Shown here: piece by piece, positions 1 through 6,898 of the stretch
Layout of the letters: every line of letters starts with the position of its first letter
Numbering within the stretch: the stretch's first letter is position 1
Source of the DNA: Dysgonamonadaceae bacterium
GTDB lineage: Bacteria; Bacteroidota; Bacteroidia; Bacteroidales; Azobacteroidaceae
Direction: 5' to 3'
NCBI GenBank assembly: GCA_031253625.1
Contig: JAIRVZ010000132.1
Location: forward strand, 1 to 64,000
DNA length: 64,000 nucleotides
Made by a program: the position numbers and the translations under genes
The notes under the pieces: generated by a model
What the model was told of the DNA's origin: nothing
Seen by the model: the letters and a program-made list of their open reading frames with translations, nothing else
Database searches by the model: none

Positions 1-157
1 AGCCGGATGTGAAACGTCCGGAAATAAATCGAACAAACTACACCTAAGTGGCGAAGCCTCGAAATTTTTATGTCATATTAATCAAATAATATTTCAGGAC
101 TTCGCCACTTGGTTACACAATTCACTTATCTCTTTTCCGGACGTTTCACATCCGGCT
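1..157. repeat. Long palindromic element with 24-bp perfect terminal inverted repeats
   Basis: Bases 1-24 (beginning agccggatgtgaaacg) are the exact reverse complement of 134-157. A second, inner pair is also complementary: aagtggcgaag at 46-56 and cttcgccactt at 100-110. The unit could fold into a hairpin-like structure of about 157 bases. There is no reading frame inside it. It resembles a small non-autonomous palindromic repeat (MITE-like or REP-like). The window begins at the left arm, so flanking direct repeats or a longer arm cannot be assessed. Confidence 0.75.
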
Positions 158-354
158 ACCCATATTGAATCCGTTCCGGATTTATTCAATGTCACAACTC
201 TTGAAAGCAACCTTTTCCTTCTTTTAAGTAAAATTGCAATTGTTGATAAAATTTTTAATTAAAAAAGATGGATTATTCAAAAAATAAACTATCTTTGCAT
301 AATAAATGATGCAATTAATAGAAATTAAAAGCAAAAGGAGTGTGAAAGAATAAC
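158..354. other. Non-coding stretch with one plus-strand -7-like box
   Basis: No convincing gene is present here. A box TATCTTTG at 290-297 matches the Bacteroidota -7 consensus TAnnTTTG on the plus strand, but no TTTG lies at the usual distance upstream. It would read into a 15-codon frame (306-353) and then run antisense to the hypothetical gene at 355-747. Function is unknown; a remnant promoter is possible. Confidence 0.3.
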
Positions 355-747
355 TTAGATATATTGAAATATAAAATAGAAGTCAGTGCCTTCTTGTTGT
401 AATTCAATACCACAATTTTTATATTTCCAAGAATCTTGCGCTACGGTTTTGAAGTATTTATTACAGATGTTCAAATATCTTTTCAAGTCCGATATATCGT
501 CCAAGAACAAATATCCAGTACTACAAATATCCTGGTTATTTATTACATAAGTTACAGTTGCATCTTTGAGCCTTATTTCCATTAGTTCCTTATCTGAATT
601 TAGAGGATCGGGAATAATGTTGATGTTGTGATGGGGAAAGTTTTTTTTGACAATTGCTTTGTCACAACCCAAAATTGAAGATGCCTGCATCATAATAATT
701 TTACATTTAGGCTTGAAAGAAGAATTAAAGTTAATTTGGTATTGCAT
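355..747 (-). CDS. Hypothetical protein, 130 aa
   Basis: I do not recognise this family. The protein has no signal peptide and no membrane segment. It is mixed in charge with several scattered cysteines (about residues 15, 28, 75, 95 and 112) and an aromatic C terminus (FYFIFQYI). The gene lies downstream of the minus-strand structured RNA candidate at 792-968, whose terminator-like hairpin separates the two, so it probably needs its own promoter in 750-790. Length and even codon use suggest a real gene, but nothing gives a role. Confidence 0.55.
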   Translation of the reverse strand: MQYQINFNSSFKPKCKIIMMQASSILGCDKAIVKKNFPHHNINIIPDPLNSDKELMEIRLKDATVTYVINNQDICSTGYLFLDDISDLKRYLNICNKYFKTVAQDSWKYKNCGIELQQEGTDFYFIFQYI

Positions 748-791
748 AATTAATGTTTCGGCTTGGCCCTACTTACAAGCCATTTTAAAGT

Positions 792-968
792 AAAAAAAGC
801 GGTAGGGCACTATCCTATCGCTACAAAGGGAGTCGAAGCCCTGGAACACGAACAGAAACAACACCCACCGCCATTTAGCGGAAGGCATTCACCTGTTTTC
901 ATCGTGTTCCTTTTTTTATTTTCGACTTTTATGTAGCACGAGAGCAGTTAAACGCTTTTTCTCAAAAT
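792..968 (-). ncRNA. Structured small RNA candidate, 6S RNA-like
   Basis: Read on the minus strand, a strong promoter (TTTG at 1001-1004, 19 bases, TACTTTTG at 974-981) predicts a start near 968. A GC-rich hairpin (arms 814-821 and 799-806, one mismatch) followed by seven U (798-792) predicts the end. Between them the transcript folds into one long interrupted hairpin: 820-825 pairs with 932-937, 831-837 with 921-927, then an asymmetric A-rich bubble (911-920 opposite 838-842), then a perfect 9-bp stem (843-851 with 902-910) and further apical pairing. Length of about 176 nt, a closing stem, a central bubble and a terminal stem are the 6S RNA layout (RNA polymerase-binding regulator). The identification is an inference from structure; an unrelated sRNA remains possible. 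Confidence 0.5.
799..821 (-). terminator. Rho-independent terminator of the small RNA
   Basis: On the minus strand the arms GCGATAGG (821-814) and CCTACCGC (806-799) form an 8-bp stem with one mismatch and a 7-base loop, followed directly by TTTTTTT (798-792). This is the classical intrinsic terminator layout and it separates the small RNA from the gene at 355-747. Confidence 0.6.
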
Positions 969-973
969 TTTTA

Positions 974-1004
974 CAAAAGTAAGCGTTTATTTGTTAAGAG
1001 CAAA
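974..1004 (-). promoter_or_regulatory. Promoter for the 792-968 small RNA
   Basis: On the minus strand the sequence is TTTG (1004-1001), 19 bases, TACTTTTG (981-974). Both boxes and the spacing match the Bacteroidota housekeeping consensus (TTTG, about 19-20 bases, TAnnTTTG). The boxes overlap the last codons and stop of the MscS-like gene (stop at 994-996). Confidence 0.65.
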
Positions 1005-1488
1005 GAGAAATCCCTTTTTGTAGAATCAGATTATTAGGATAGGCAATTTTTTCTCCGGAATCGGTTTCTAAATAAACATAAAATGCTTTTAAATCTTTTA
1101 TTGTAGCTTCTATCGGAAAGTCTTTATCGTGAATCTTTATCTTATCTCCTATTCTAAAATGCAAAGAAAAGAATATAACTATACTTGCCGTTACATTGCT
1201 GAGAATAGACCATTGCGCAAAAAAAGCGACTCCAATAACGGCAAATACGGAAGATAAAGCCAATAATAAATTTTTTGTATCAACACCCCATATACTAATC
1301 AAAATAGTGGCTATACAAAATACAATCAGTACATTGAGCGTTTTCTTTATCATTTTGGAATGACCTTTGTTATATAAATTGAGTTTGGCAACTTTATCTA
1401 TCAACTTATAGACAATATACCGGATAATGGGATATATTATAACAACAAGACCCGTACTGACAATTAATTTAATCGTTTCTTGATTCAT
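994..1488 (-). CDS. Small MscS-family mechanosensitive channel
   Basis: This 164-aa inner-membrane protein appears to be a minimal MscS-type channel that opens under membrane tension to release solutes during osmotic downshift. An N-terminal membrane helix (residues 5-30) is followed by a second hydrophobic helix (48-68) and a long Gly/Ala-rich pore-type helix (about 72-112), then the MscS beta domain with the typical motif FRIGDKIKI near residues 111-119. It lacks most of the C-terminal alpha/beta vestibule domain, so it is shorter than the roughly 280 residues of E. coli MscS. Such short forms are common in Bacteroidota. It stands alone between the small RNA and the divergently transcribed ileS. 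Confidence 0.8.
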   Translation of the reverse strand: MNQETIKLIVSTGLVVIIYPIIRYIVYKLIDKVAKLNLYNKGHSKMIKKTLNVLIVFCIATILISIWGVDTKNLLLALSSVFAVIGVAFFAQWSILSNVTASIVIFFSLHFRIGDKIKIHDKDFPIEATIKDLKAFYVYLETDSGEKIAYPNNLILQKGISLCS

Positions 1489-1559
1489 ATCTTCAAAATT
1501 TTCCGCAAAGATACAAGAGTTTATTCAAAAATCGATGTGTAATGATTTCAAAAAATTCG

Positions 1560-1567
1560 TACCTTTG
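1560..1567 (+). promoter_or_regulatory. -7 box for ileS
   Basis: TACCTTTG matches TAnnTTTG. It lies 47 bases before the ileS ATG, giving a short leader. No clear TTTG lies at the -33 position. Confidence 0.5.
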
Positions 1568-1614
1568 TGCCTGTTTTTTAAAACAATAGAATATCAGGCA
1601 CAATTTTTTTATAT

Positions 1615-4600
1615 ATGAGTAAAAGATTCACCGAATATAACAATCTTAATTTATCGCAAGTCAATAAAGAAGTGTTGCAGCGTTGGGACAAAGAAGATGT
1701 CTTCCGCAAAAGTTTGGAAATAAGAGAAGGCGCACCGTCGTTTGTATTTTATGAAGGCCCTCCTTCCGCCAACGGGATGCCTGGCATTCACCACGTCATT
1801 GCCCGCTCTATTAAAGATATTTTCTGTCGTTACAAAACGATGAAAGGTTATCAGGTAAAACGCAAAGCCGGCTGGGACACGCACGGACTTCCTGTTGAAT
1901 TGGGTGTTGAAAAAGCACTGGGAATCACCAAAGAGGATATTGGCAAAACAATTTCTGTAGCCGAATACAATGCCGCTTGTCGCAAGGATGTAATGAAATA
2001 TACCAAAGAGTGGGAAGACCTGACTCGCAAAATGGGATATTGGGTGGATATGGACGATCCGTATATCACTTACGACAACCGATTTATCGAAACGCTTTGG
2101 TACTTACTCAAAGAACTTTACAAAAAAGGTTTACTTTATAAAGGATATACCATTCAGCCTTATTCTCCGGCCGCCGGAACAGGATTGAGTACGCACGAAT
2201 TGAATCAACCTGGTTGCTATCGTGATGTGAAAGATTTGACTTGCGTGGCAATGTTTAAGTTAATTGACAATGGAAAATTGACAATTGACAATTGTGTATC
2301 TGCATATTTCCTCGCTTGGACAACTACGCCTTGGACTTTGCCTTCAAATACAGCATTGTGTGTCGGCCCGAATATAATCTATAATTGTGTACAGACCGTT
2401 AATCCGTCTACAAACGAGCCGTGTGTTGTTATTTTGGCAAAAGACAGGGTTTCTGCATATTTCGGAGAAAAAAAGATTGAAAATTACACAATTATCAAAG
2501 AAATTTCAGGAAAAGAATTAGCAGGTGCTGAATACGAGCAATTGATTCCATTTGTAAAACCCGAAGGAAACGCTTTTCGCGTAATTACAGGTGATTTTGT
2601 TACTACCGAAGACGGTACGGGAATTGTACACATCGCTCCGACTTTTGGTGCTGATGACGACCGAGTTGCCAAACAAAACGGCATCGTACCGATGTTACTT
2701 GTCGACAAAAGCGGGAAACAAGTGCCAATGGTCGATTTGACAGGGAAATTTTATAAAATTGAAGATTTAGACTCCGATTTTGCAAAAACAAATATTCAAG
2801 AATTGTATAAAAATTTCGCAGGAAAATTTGTGAAAGACGCTTACTATACACAAATCTCGGAAAATCATTTTTCCTTAGATTTGGAAATTTGTATATGGTT
2901 ACAAGAACAGGGATTATTATTCAAGAAAGAGAAGCATACGCACAATTATCCACATTGTTGGCGTACAGATAAGCCTGTACTTTATTATCCGTTGGATAGC
3001 TGGTTTATCCGTACAACCGCCTGTCGTGAGCGAATGATTGAACTGAACAATACAATCAACTGGAAACCTCAATCAACCGGAACCGGTCGTTTTGGTAAAT
3101 GGCTCGAAAACCTGCAAGACTGGAATCTCAGCCGCAGCCGTTATTGGGGAACTCCACTCCCGATTTGGAGAACTGAAGACGGAACAGAAGAAAAATGTAT
3201 CGGTTCGGTTGCCGAATTGATGGAAGAAATCAACAAGTCGATTGCTGCCGGTTTTATGGATAAAAATCCGTTTGTTAATTTTAAAGTTGGAGAGTATTCT
3301 GCTCAAAACTATGCGGTAGAAAATATTGATTTGCACCGTCCGTATGTCGATGATATTGTGTTGATGTCGGAAAGCGGAAAACCGATGAAACGCGAATTAG
3401 ACCTTATTGACGTTTGGTTCGATTCAGGAGCGATGCCCTACGCACAAATCCATTATCCATTCGAAAATAAAGAATCGTTCGATAAAGGCGAAATATTCCC
3501 TGCTGATTTCATCGCTGAAGGAGTTGACCAAACCCGTGGATGGTTCTTCACACTCCATGCGATTGCCACTATGGTTTTCGACAGCGTTTCATTCAAAACA
3601 GTTGTTTCCAATGGTTTGGTGTTGGATAAAAATGGAAACAAAATGTCGAAACGCTTGGGTAATGCTGTCGACCCATTTGAAACGATTGAAAAATACGGTT
3701 CCGACCCGTTGCGCTGGTATATGATTACTAATGCATCGCCTTGGGATAACCTCAAATTCGATGTGGAAGGCATCGAAGAAGCCCGTCGTAAATTCTTCGG
3801 AACGCTTTATAATACTTATTCATTCTTTGCATTGTATGCCAATGTCGACGGATTCGAATACAAAGAACAAGATATTCCATTCGAAGAACGTCCTGAAATC
3901 GACCGTTGGATATTGTCATTATTAAATACATTGGTCAAAGAAGTAGACGAATTTTACTCTACTTACGAACCGACTCGTGCCGGACGCGCTATCAACGATT
4001 TCGTAAACGACAACCTGAGCAATTGGTACGTTCGCCTCAACCGTAAACGTTTCTGGGGCGGCAAAATGGATGCGGATAAACTTTCTGCTTATCAAACATT
4101 ATATACCTGTTTGGAAACAGTCGCTAAATTAATGGCTCCGATAGCACCGTTTTATGCCGATAAATTATTTTTGGATTTGACGCAGAGCGTCATTGCGAGC
4201 GGTAGCGAAGCAATCCAGGAAAATATAGGGAAAATAGATTGCTTCGTTCCTCGCAATGACGAAGCACAACATTCTGTTCACTTGTCAGATTTCCCAGCAT
4301 GCAACGAAACATTAATCAATAAAGATTTAGAAGAAAGAATGCAGATTGCACAAACTATTTCTTCTATGGTGTTGGCATTGCGTCGCAAGGTAAGTATCAA
4401 GGTTCGTCAGCCATTGTCTTCAATCATGGTTCCAGTATTTGATGCGCATCAAAAAGAGGCAATCGAGGCTGTGCAGGGACTGATTTTAAACGAAGTCAAC
4501 ATCAAGGAAATCAAATTTGTAGATAATGCCGATGGCGTTTTGGTAAAGAAAATCAAGCCGGATTTCAAGAAATTAGGTCCGCGTTACGGTAAAATAATGA

Positions 4601-5061
4601 AAGACTTGGCTGCTCAAATAGCAGAAATGTCTCAAGCACAGATTTTGCAGTTAGAACAAAACGGCCAATTCAATTTGCAAGTCGGAAACGAATCTGCCGA
4701 AATTATTTTATCTGATGTAGAAATTGTTTCGGAAGATATTCCCGGCTGGTTGGTTGCTAACGAAGGTAAATTGACTGTCGCATTAGATATCACGATTACC
4801 GACGAATTGCGAAAAGAAGGAATTGCCCGCGAGTTGGTAAACCGCATTCAAAATATCCGTAAATCAAACGGTTTTGAAATTGTCGATAGAATCAACGTGA
4901 CGATTCAACCCGATGAAGCTGTTAATGAGGCTGTTGAAGAATTCAACGATTACATTAAAAACCAAGTGCTTGCCGACAACGTTATATCATCTGAAATTCA
5001 AGATGGAATTGAGTTAGATTTTGACGACTTCAAGCTGTTGATAAAGGTCGAAAAAGTCTGA
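1615..5061 (+). CDS. ileS: Isoleucyl-tRNA synthetase
   Basis: Cytoplasmic class Ia enzyme that charges tRNA-Ile with isoleucine. Visible signatures: the HIGH-type motif in GMPGIHH (about residue 60), DTHGLPVE (about 90), the editing-domain motif WTTTPWTLPSNTA (about 240) that hydrolyses Val-tRNA-Ile, the long catalytic core with WGTPLPIW, and KMSKRLGNA (about 675). The 1148-residue length fits Bacteroidota IleRS. ATG at 1615 is preceded by a short AT-rich leader. Two surface loops carry repeat-like DNA: residues about 217-227 (attgac repeats) and about 858-883, where a 74-bp palindrome is translated in frame between FLDLT and SVHLSDFP. The frame remains open, so the gene is expected to be functional. 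Confidence 0.97.
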   Translation: MSKRFTEYNNLNLSQVNKEVLQRWDKEDVFRKSLEIREGAPSFVFYEGPPSANGMPGIHHVIARSIKDIFCRYKTMKGYQVKRKAGWDTHGLPVELGVEKALGITKEDIGKTISVAEYNAACRKDVMKYTKEWEDLTRKMGYWVDMDDPYITYDNRFIETLWYLLKELYKKGLLYKGYTIQPYSPAAGTGLSTHELNQPGCYRDVKDLTCVAMFKLIDNGKLTIDNCVSAYFLAWTTTPWTLPSNTALCVGPNIIYNCVQTVNPSTNEPCVVILAKDRVSAYFGEKKIENYTIIKEISGKELAGAEYEQLIPFVKPEGNAFRVITGDFVTTEDGTGIVHIAPTFGADDDRVAKQNGIVPMLLVDKSGKQVPMVDLTGKFYKIEDLDSDFAKTNIQELYKNFAGKFVKDAYYTQISENHFSLDLEICIWLQEQGLLFKKEKHTHNYPHCWRTDKPVLYYPLDSWFIRTTACRERMIELNNTINWKPQSTGTGRFGKWLENLQDWNLSRSRYWGTPLPIWRTEDGTEEKCIGSVAELMEEINKSIAAGFMDKNPFVNFKVGEYSAQNYAVENIDLHRPYVDDIVLMSESGKPMKRELDLIDVWFDSGAMPYAQIHYPFENKESFDKGEIFPADFIAEGVDQTRGWFFTLHAIATMVFDSVSFKTVVSNGLVLDKNGNKMSKRLGNAVDPFETIEKYGSDPLRWYMITNASPWDNLKFDVEGIEEARRKFFGTLYNTYSFFALYANVDGFEYKEQDIPFEERPEIDRWILSLLNTLVKEVDEFYSTYEPTRAGRAINDFVNDNLSNWYVRLNRKRFWGGKMDADKLSAYQTLYTCLETVAKLMAPIAPFYADKLFLDLTQSVIASGSEAIQENIGKIDCFVPRNDEAQHSVHLSDFPACNETLINKDLEERMQIAQTISSMVLALRRKVSIKVRQPLSSIMVPVFDAHQKEAIEAVQGLILNEVNIKEIKFVDNADGVLVKKIKPDFKKLGPRYGKIMKDLAAQIAEMSQAQILQLEQNGQFNLQVGNESAEIILSDVEIVSEDIPGWLVANEGKLTVALDITITDELRKEGIARELVNRIQNIRKSNGFEIVDRINVTIQPDEAVNEAVEEFNDYIKNQVLADNVISSEIQDGIELDFDDFKLLIKVEKV
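4188..4261. repeat. Palindromic repeat inserted in frame in ileS
   Basis: Outer arms 4188-4199 (cgtcattgcgag) and 4250-4261 are exact reverse complements (12 bp). Inner arms 4206-4215 and 4237-4246 are also exact (10 bp, cgaagcaatc). The text cattgcgag...gaagcaatcc...gattgcttcg...ctcgcaatgac is a widely dispersed bacterial palindromic repeat type, known to me mainly from intergenic DNA. Here it contributes about 25 residues (SVIASGSEAI...DCFVPRNDE) to IleRS without a stop or frameshift. Confidence 0.85.
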
Positions 5062-5138
5062 GTTTGTTTGTAAAGTTGGAATATAAATACTAATTTTGGG
5101 CAATTGTATAAAATAGAAACCATTTAAATTGACTGGTT

Positions 5139-5516
5139 ATGAACGAAAAAACGAGATATTCGGATGTTGAATTGGAAGAATTCCGCGCCATTATTTTGGA
5201 GAAATTAGAGGCAGCTAAAAACGATTATGATTTATTGAAAGCAACGATAATGAATGCCGATGGCAATGATGTAACAGATACTTCCCCAACATTCAAGGTG
5301 TTAGAAGAAGGCGCTGCTACACTTTCCAAAGAAGAGGCCGGTCGTTTGGCTCAACGTCAGATGAAATTCATCCAAAGTCTACAAGCAGCTTTGGTTCGTA
5401 TCGAAAATAAAACTTACGGCATTTGCAGAGAAACAGGAAAGTTGATTCCTAAAGAAAGATTGCGTGCTGTTCCTCATGCTACATTGAGTATCGAAGCGAA
5501 AATGAGCCAGAAATAA
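5139..5516 (+). CDS. DksA/TraR-family regulator lacking zinc ligands
   Basis: A 125-aa cytoplasmic protein with the DksA/TraR layout: an N-terminal coiled-coil region (residues 5-90) that in the family enters the RNA polymerase secondary channel, then the C-terminal globular motif YGICRETGKLIPKERLRAVP. In classical DksA four cysteines bind zinc (CxxC...CxxC). Here only the first is kept (CRET), the second position is Thr, and the last pair is replaced within ATLSIEAK. This zinc-free version is usual in Bacteroidota. Role by family: tuning transcription of growth-related genes, possibly with ppGpp. It sits between ileS and lspA, 4 bases before lspA, so is probably co-transcribed with it. Confidence 0.88.
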   Translation: MNEKTRYSDVELEEFRAIILEKLEAAKNDYDLLKATIMNADGNDVTDTSPTFKVLEEGAATLSKEEAGRLAQRQMKFIQSLQAALVRIENKTYGICRETGKLIPKERLRAVPHATLSIEAKMSQK

Positions 5517-5520
5517 TTGC

Positions 5521-6144
5521 ATGAAACTTCCTAAAGGCTTTTGGGCAATTGCTGTTGTTTTGTTGGTGCTTATTGCCGACCAAGCGTTGAAGATATGGGT
5601 AAAAACCAACATGTATCTCGGCCAAAGTTTTGAAATTACAAGTTGGTTTAAAATCTACTTTACGGAAAATAACGGAATGGCCTTTGGCATTGAGGTGATT
5701 GGCAAACTGTTTTTATCTATTTTCAGGATTATAGCATCTTGTGTCCTTATCTATTATCTTTATCAGATAGTTAAACGAAAACTTTCTACCGGCTATATCG
5801 TTTGCATTGCATTGATATTTGCAGGAGCCGTAGGGAATATCATTGATTGTATTTTTTATGGTGTGATTTTCGATAGCAGTTATGGACAAGTAGCTACTTT
5901 GTTCCCTCCGGGAGGCGGCTATTCCACTTGGTTACACGGCAAAGTTGTAGATATGTTTTACTTTCCGATTATCGATACCACATGGCCGAAATGGGTACCG
6001 TTTTGGGGAGGAAACGATTTTGTTTTTTTTAGTCCGATTTTCAACTTGGCCGATTCGGCAATTAGTGTAGGAGTAGCTATCCTTTTCTTGTTTTACAGAA
6101 AAACATTGGCCAAAGAACTTGAATCTCCCAAAAAAGATGCTTAA
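5521..6144 (+). CDS. lspA: Lipoprotein signal peptidase (signal peptidase II)
   Basis: Inner-membrane aspartyl protease that removes the signal peptide of prolipoproteins after lipidation. The 207-aa protein has four predicted membrane helices. The conserved motif NNGMAFGIE (about residue 56), the catalytic-Asp regions VGNIIDCIFYG (about 101-111) and FNLADSAIS (about 177-185) are all present. It is longer than E. coli LspA because of an insertion (about 115-165) typical of Bacteroidota homologues. The downstream lipoprotein gene overlaps its stop, indicating translational coupling. Confidence 0.95.
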   Translation: MKLPKGFWAIAVVLLVLIADQALKIWVKTNMYLGQSFEITSWFKIYFTENNGMAFGIEVIGKLFLSIFRIIASCVLIYYLYQIVKRKLSTGYIVCIALIFAGAVGNIIDCIFYGVIFDSSYGQVATLFPPGGGYSTWLHGKVVDMFYFPIIDTTWPKWVPFWGGNDFVFFSPIFNLADSAISVGVAILFLFYRKTLAKELESPKKDA

Positions 6145-6898
6145 ACAGCGGATTTTTATATCGACTCTTTTGTTTGTACTTCTTTTAAGCGCTTGCGGTA
6201 AAAAAGTATTGTCAGAGAAGAAGATGGAAGATGTTCTTTTCGACATCCATCTTGCCGAAGCTACGATTAGCGATAATTACCGCGATTTTCGAAACGACGA
6301 AAAAAAGCAAGAATTATATGCCGGTATATTTAAAAAACACGGAATTACACAAGAGCAATTCGACACTTCTCTTGTATGGTATGGCCGGAATTTAGATAAA
6401 TATTTGATCGTATACGACAATTTGACTAAAAGATATGCCACTCTTGCGGAAAATATCAATACAGAAATAGAACTTCAACAAAAGCAAGCAGCCCTTTCCG
6501 ATTTGAATCAAGTTTATGTTTGGAACGGAACTACGCCTGTTATTCTGACTTCTTTACCCGGAAAGAACATGGTCGACTTCAATCTAAATTTAGATACAAT
6601 TCAATTATCACCGAAAGAATATTACGAGTTTGCATTTAATGTATTAGGTATTCCCGACTCAACCATAACACCTTTGGTTACTCTCGGAATCATATTTCCC
6701 GATACTGTTTTCATAGAGAGAAAAACAATAACAGACAATGGATTATTTACGATTTCTCTCCCTCCGTTAGATTCAATAACGAATAATCCTACACATCTTT
6801 TTGGCTCTATACATATCCCTCCTCAAAAAGAAAATGTCAAAATCGTTATCTACAACATCAATATACTTAGAAAGAAAGAGCAAGAAGAAACGAACTAA
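6137..6898 (+). CDS. DUF4296-type lipoprotein
   Basis: A 253-aa lipoprotein: N-terminal MLKQRIFISTLLF then a lipobox LLSAC at about residues 15-19. The region after it, with MEDVLFDIHLAEA, matches the DUF4296 domain that is often encoded next to lspA in Bacteroidota; its function is unknown. I chose ATG 6137, which overlaps the lspA stop by 8 bases, over a TTG six codons upstream, because it gives a compact signal peptide. Probably exported and anchored in the cell envelope. The C-terminal half is predicted beta-rich and unassigned. Confidence 0.8.
   Translation: MLKQRIFISTLLFVLLLSACGKKVLSEKKMEDVLFDIHLAEATISDNYRDFRNDEKKQELYAGIFKKHGITQEQFDTSLVWYGRNLDKYLIVYDNLTKRYATLAENINTEIELQQKQAALSDLNQVYVWNGTTPVILTSLPGKNMVDFNLNLDTIQLSPKEYYEFAFNVLGIPDSTITPLVTLGIIFPDTVFIERKTITDNGLFTISLPPLDSITNNPTHLFGSIHIPPQKENVKIVIYNINILRKKEQEETN

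Noticed and set aside
306-353. 15-codon frame (MMQLIEIKSKRSVKE) after a -7-like box
   Set aside because: Too short, no ribosome site seen, and the promoter lacks a -33 box. It may be a gene remnant but cannot be supported.
831-927. Possible SRP (4.5S) RNA, because gcggaaggc text appears on the plus strand
   Set aside because: The conserved GGAA tetraloop closed by CC/GG and the asymmetric loop of SRP RNA are missing. Promoter and terminator signals lie on the opposite strand.
4188-4261. Frameshift or assembly error in ileS
   Set aside because: The frame stays open through the palindrome and both flanks match IleRS, so this is an in-frame insertion, not a break.
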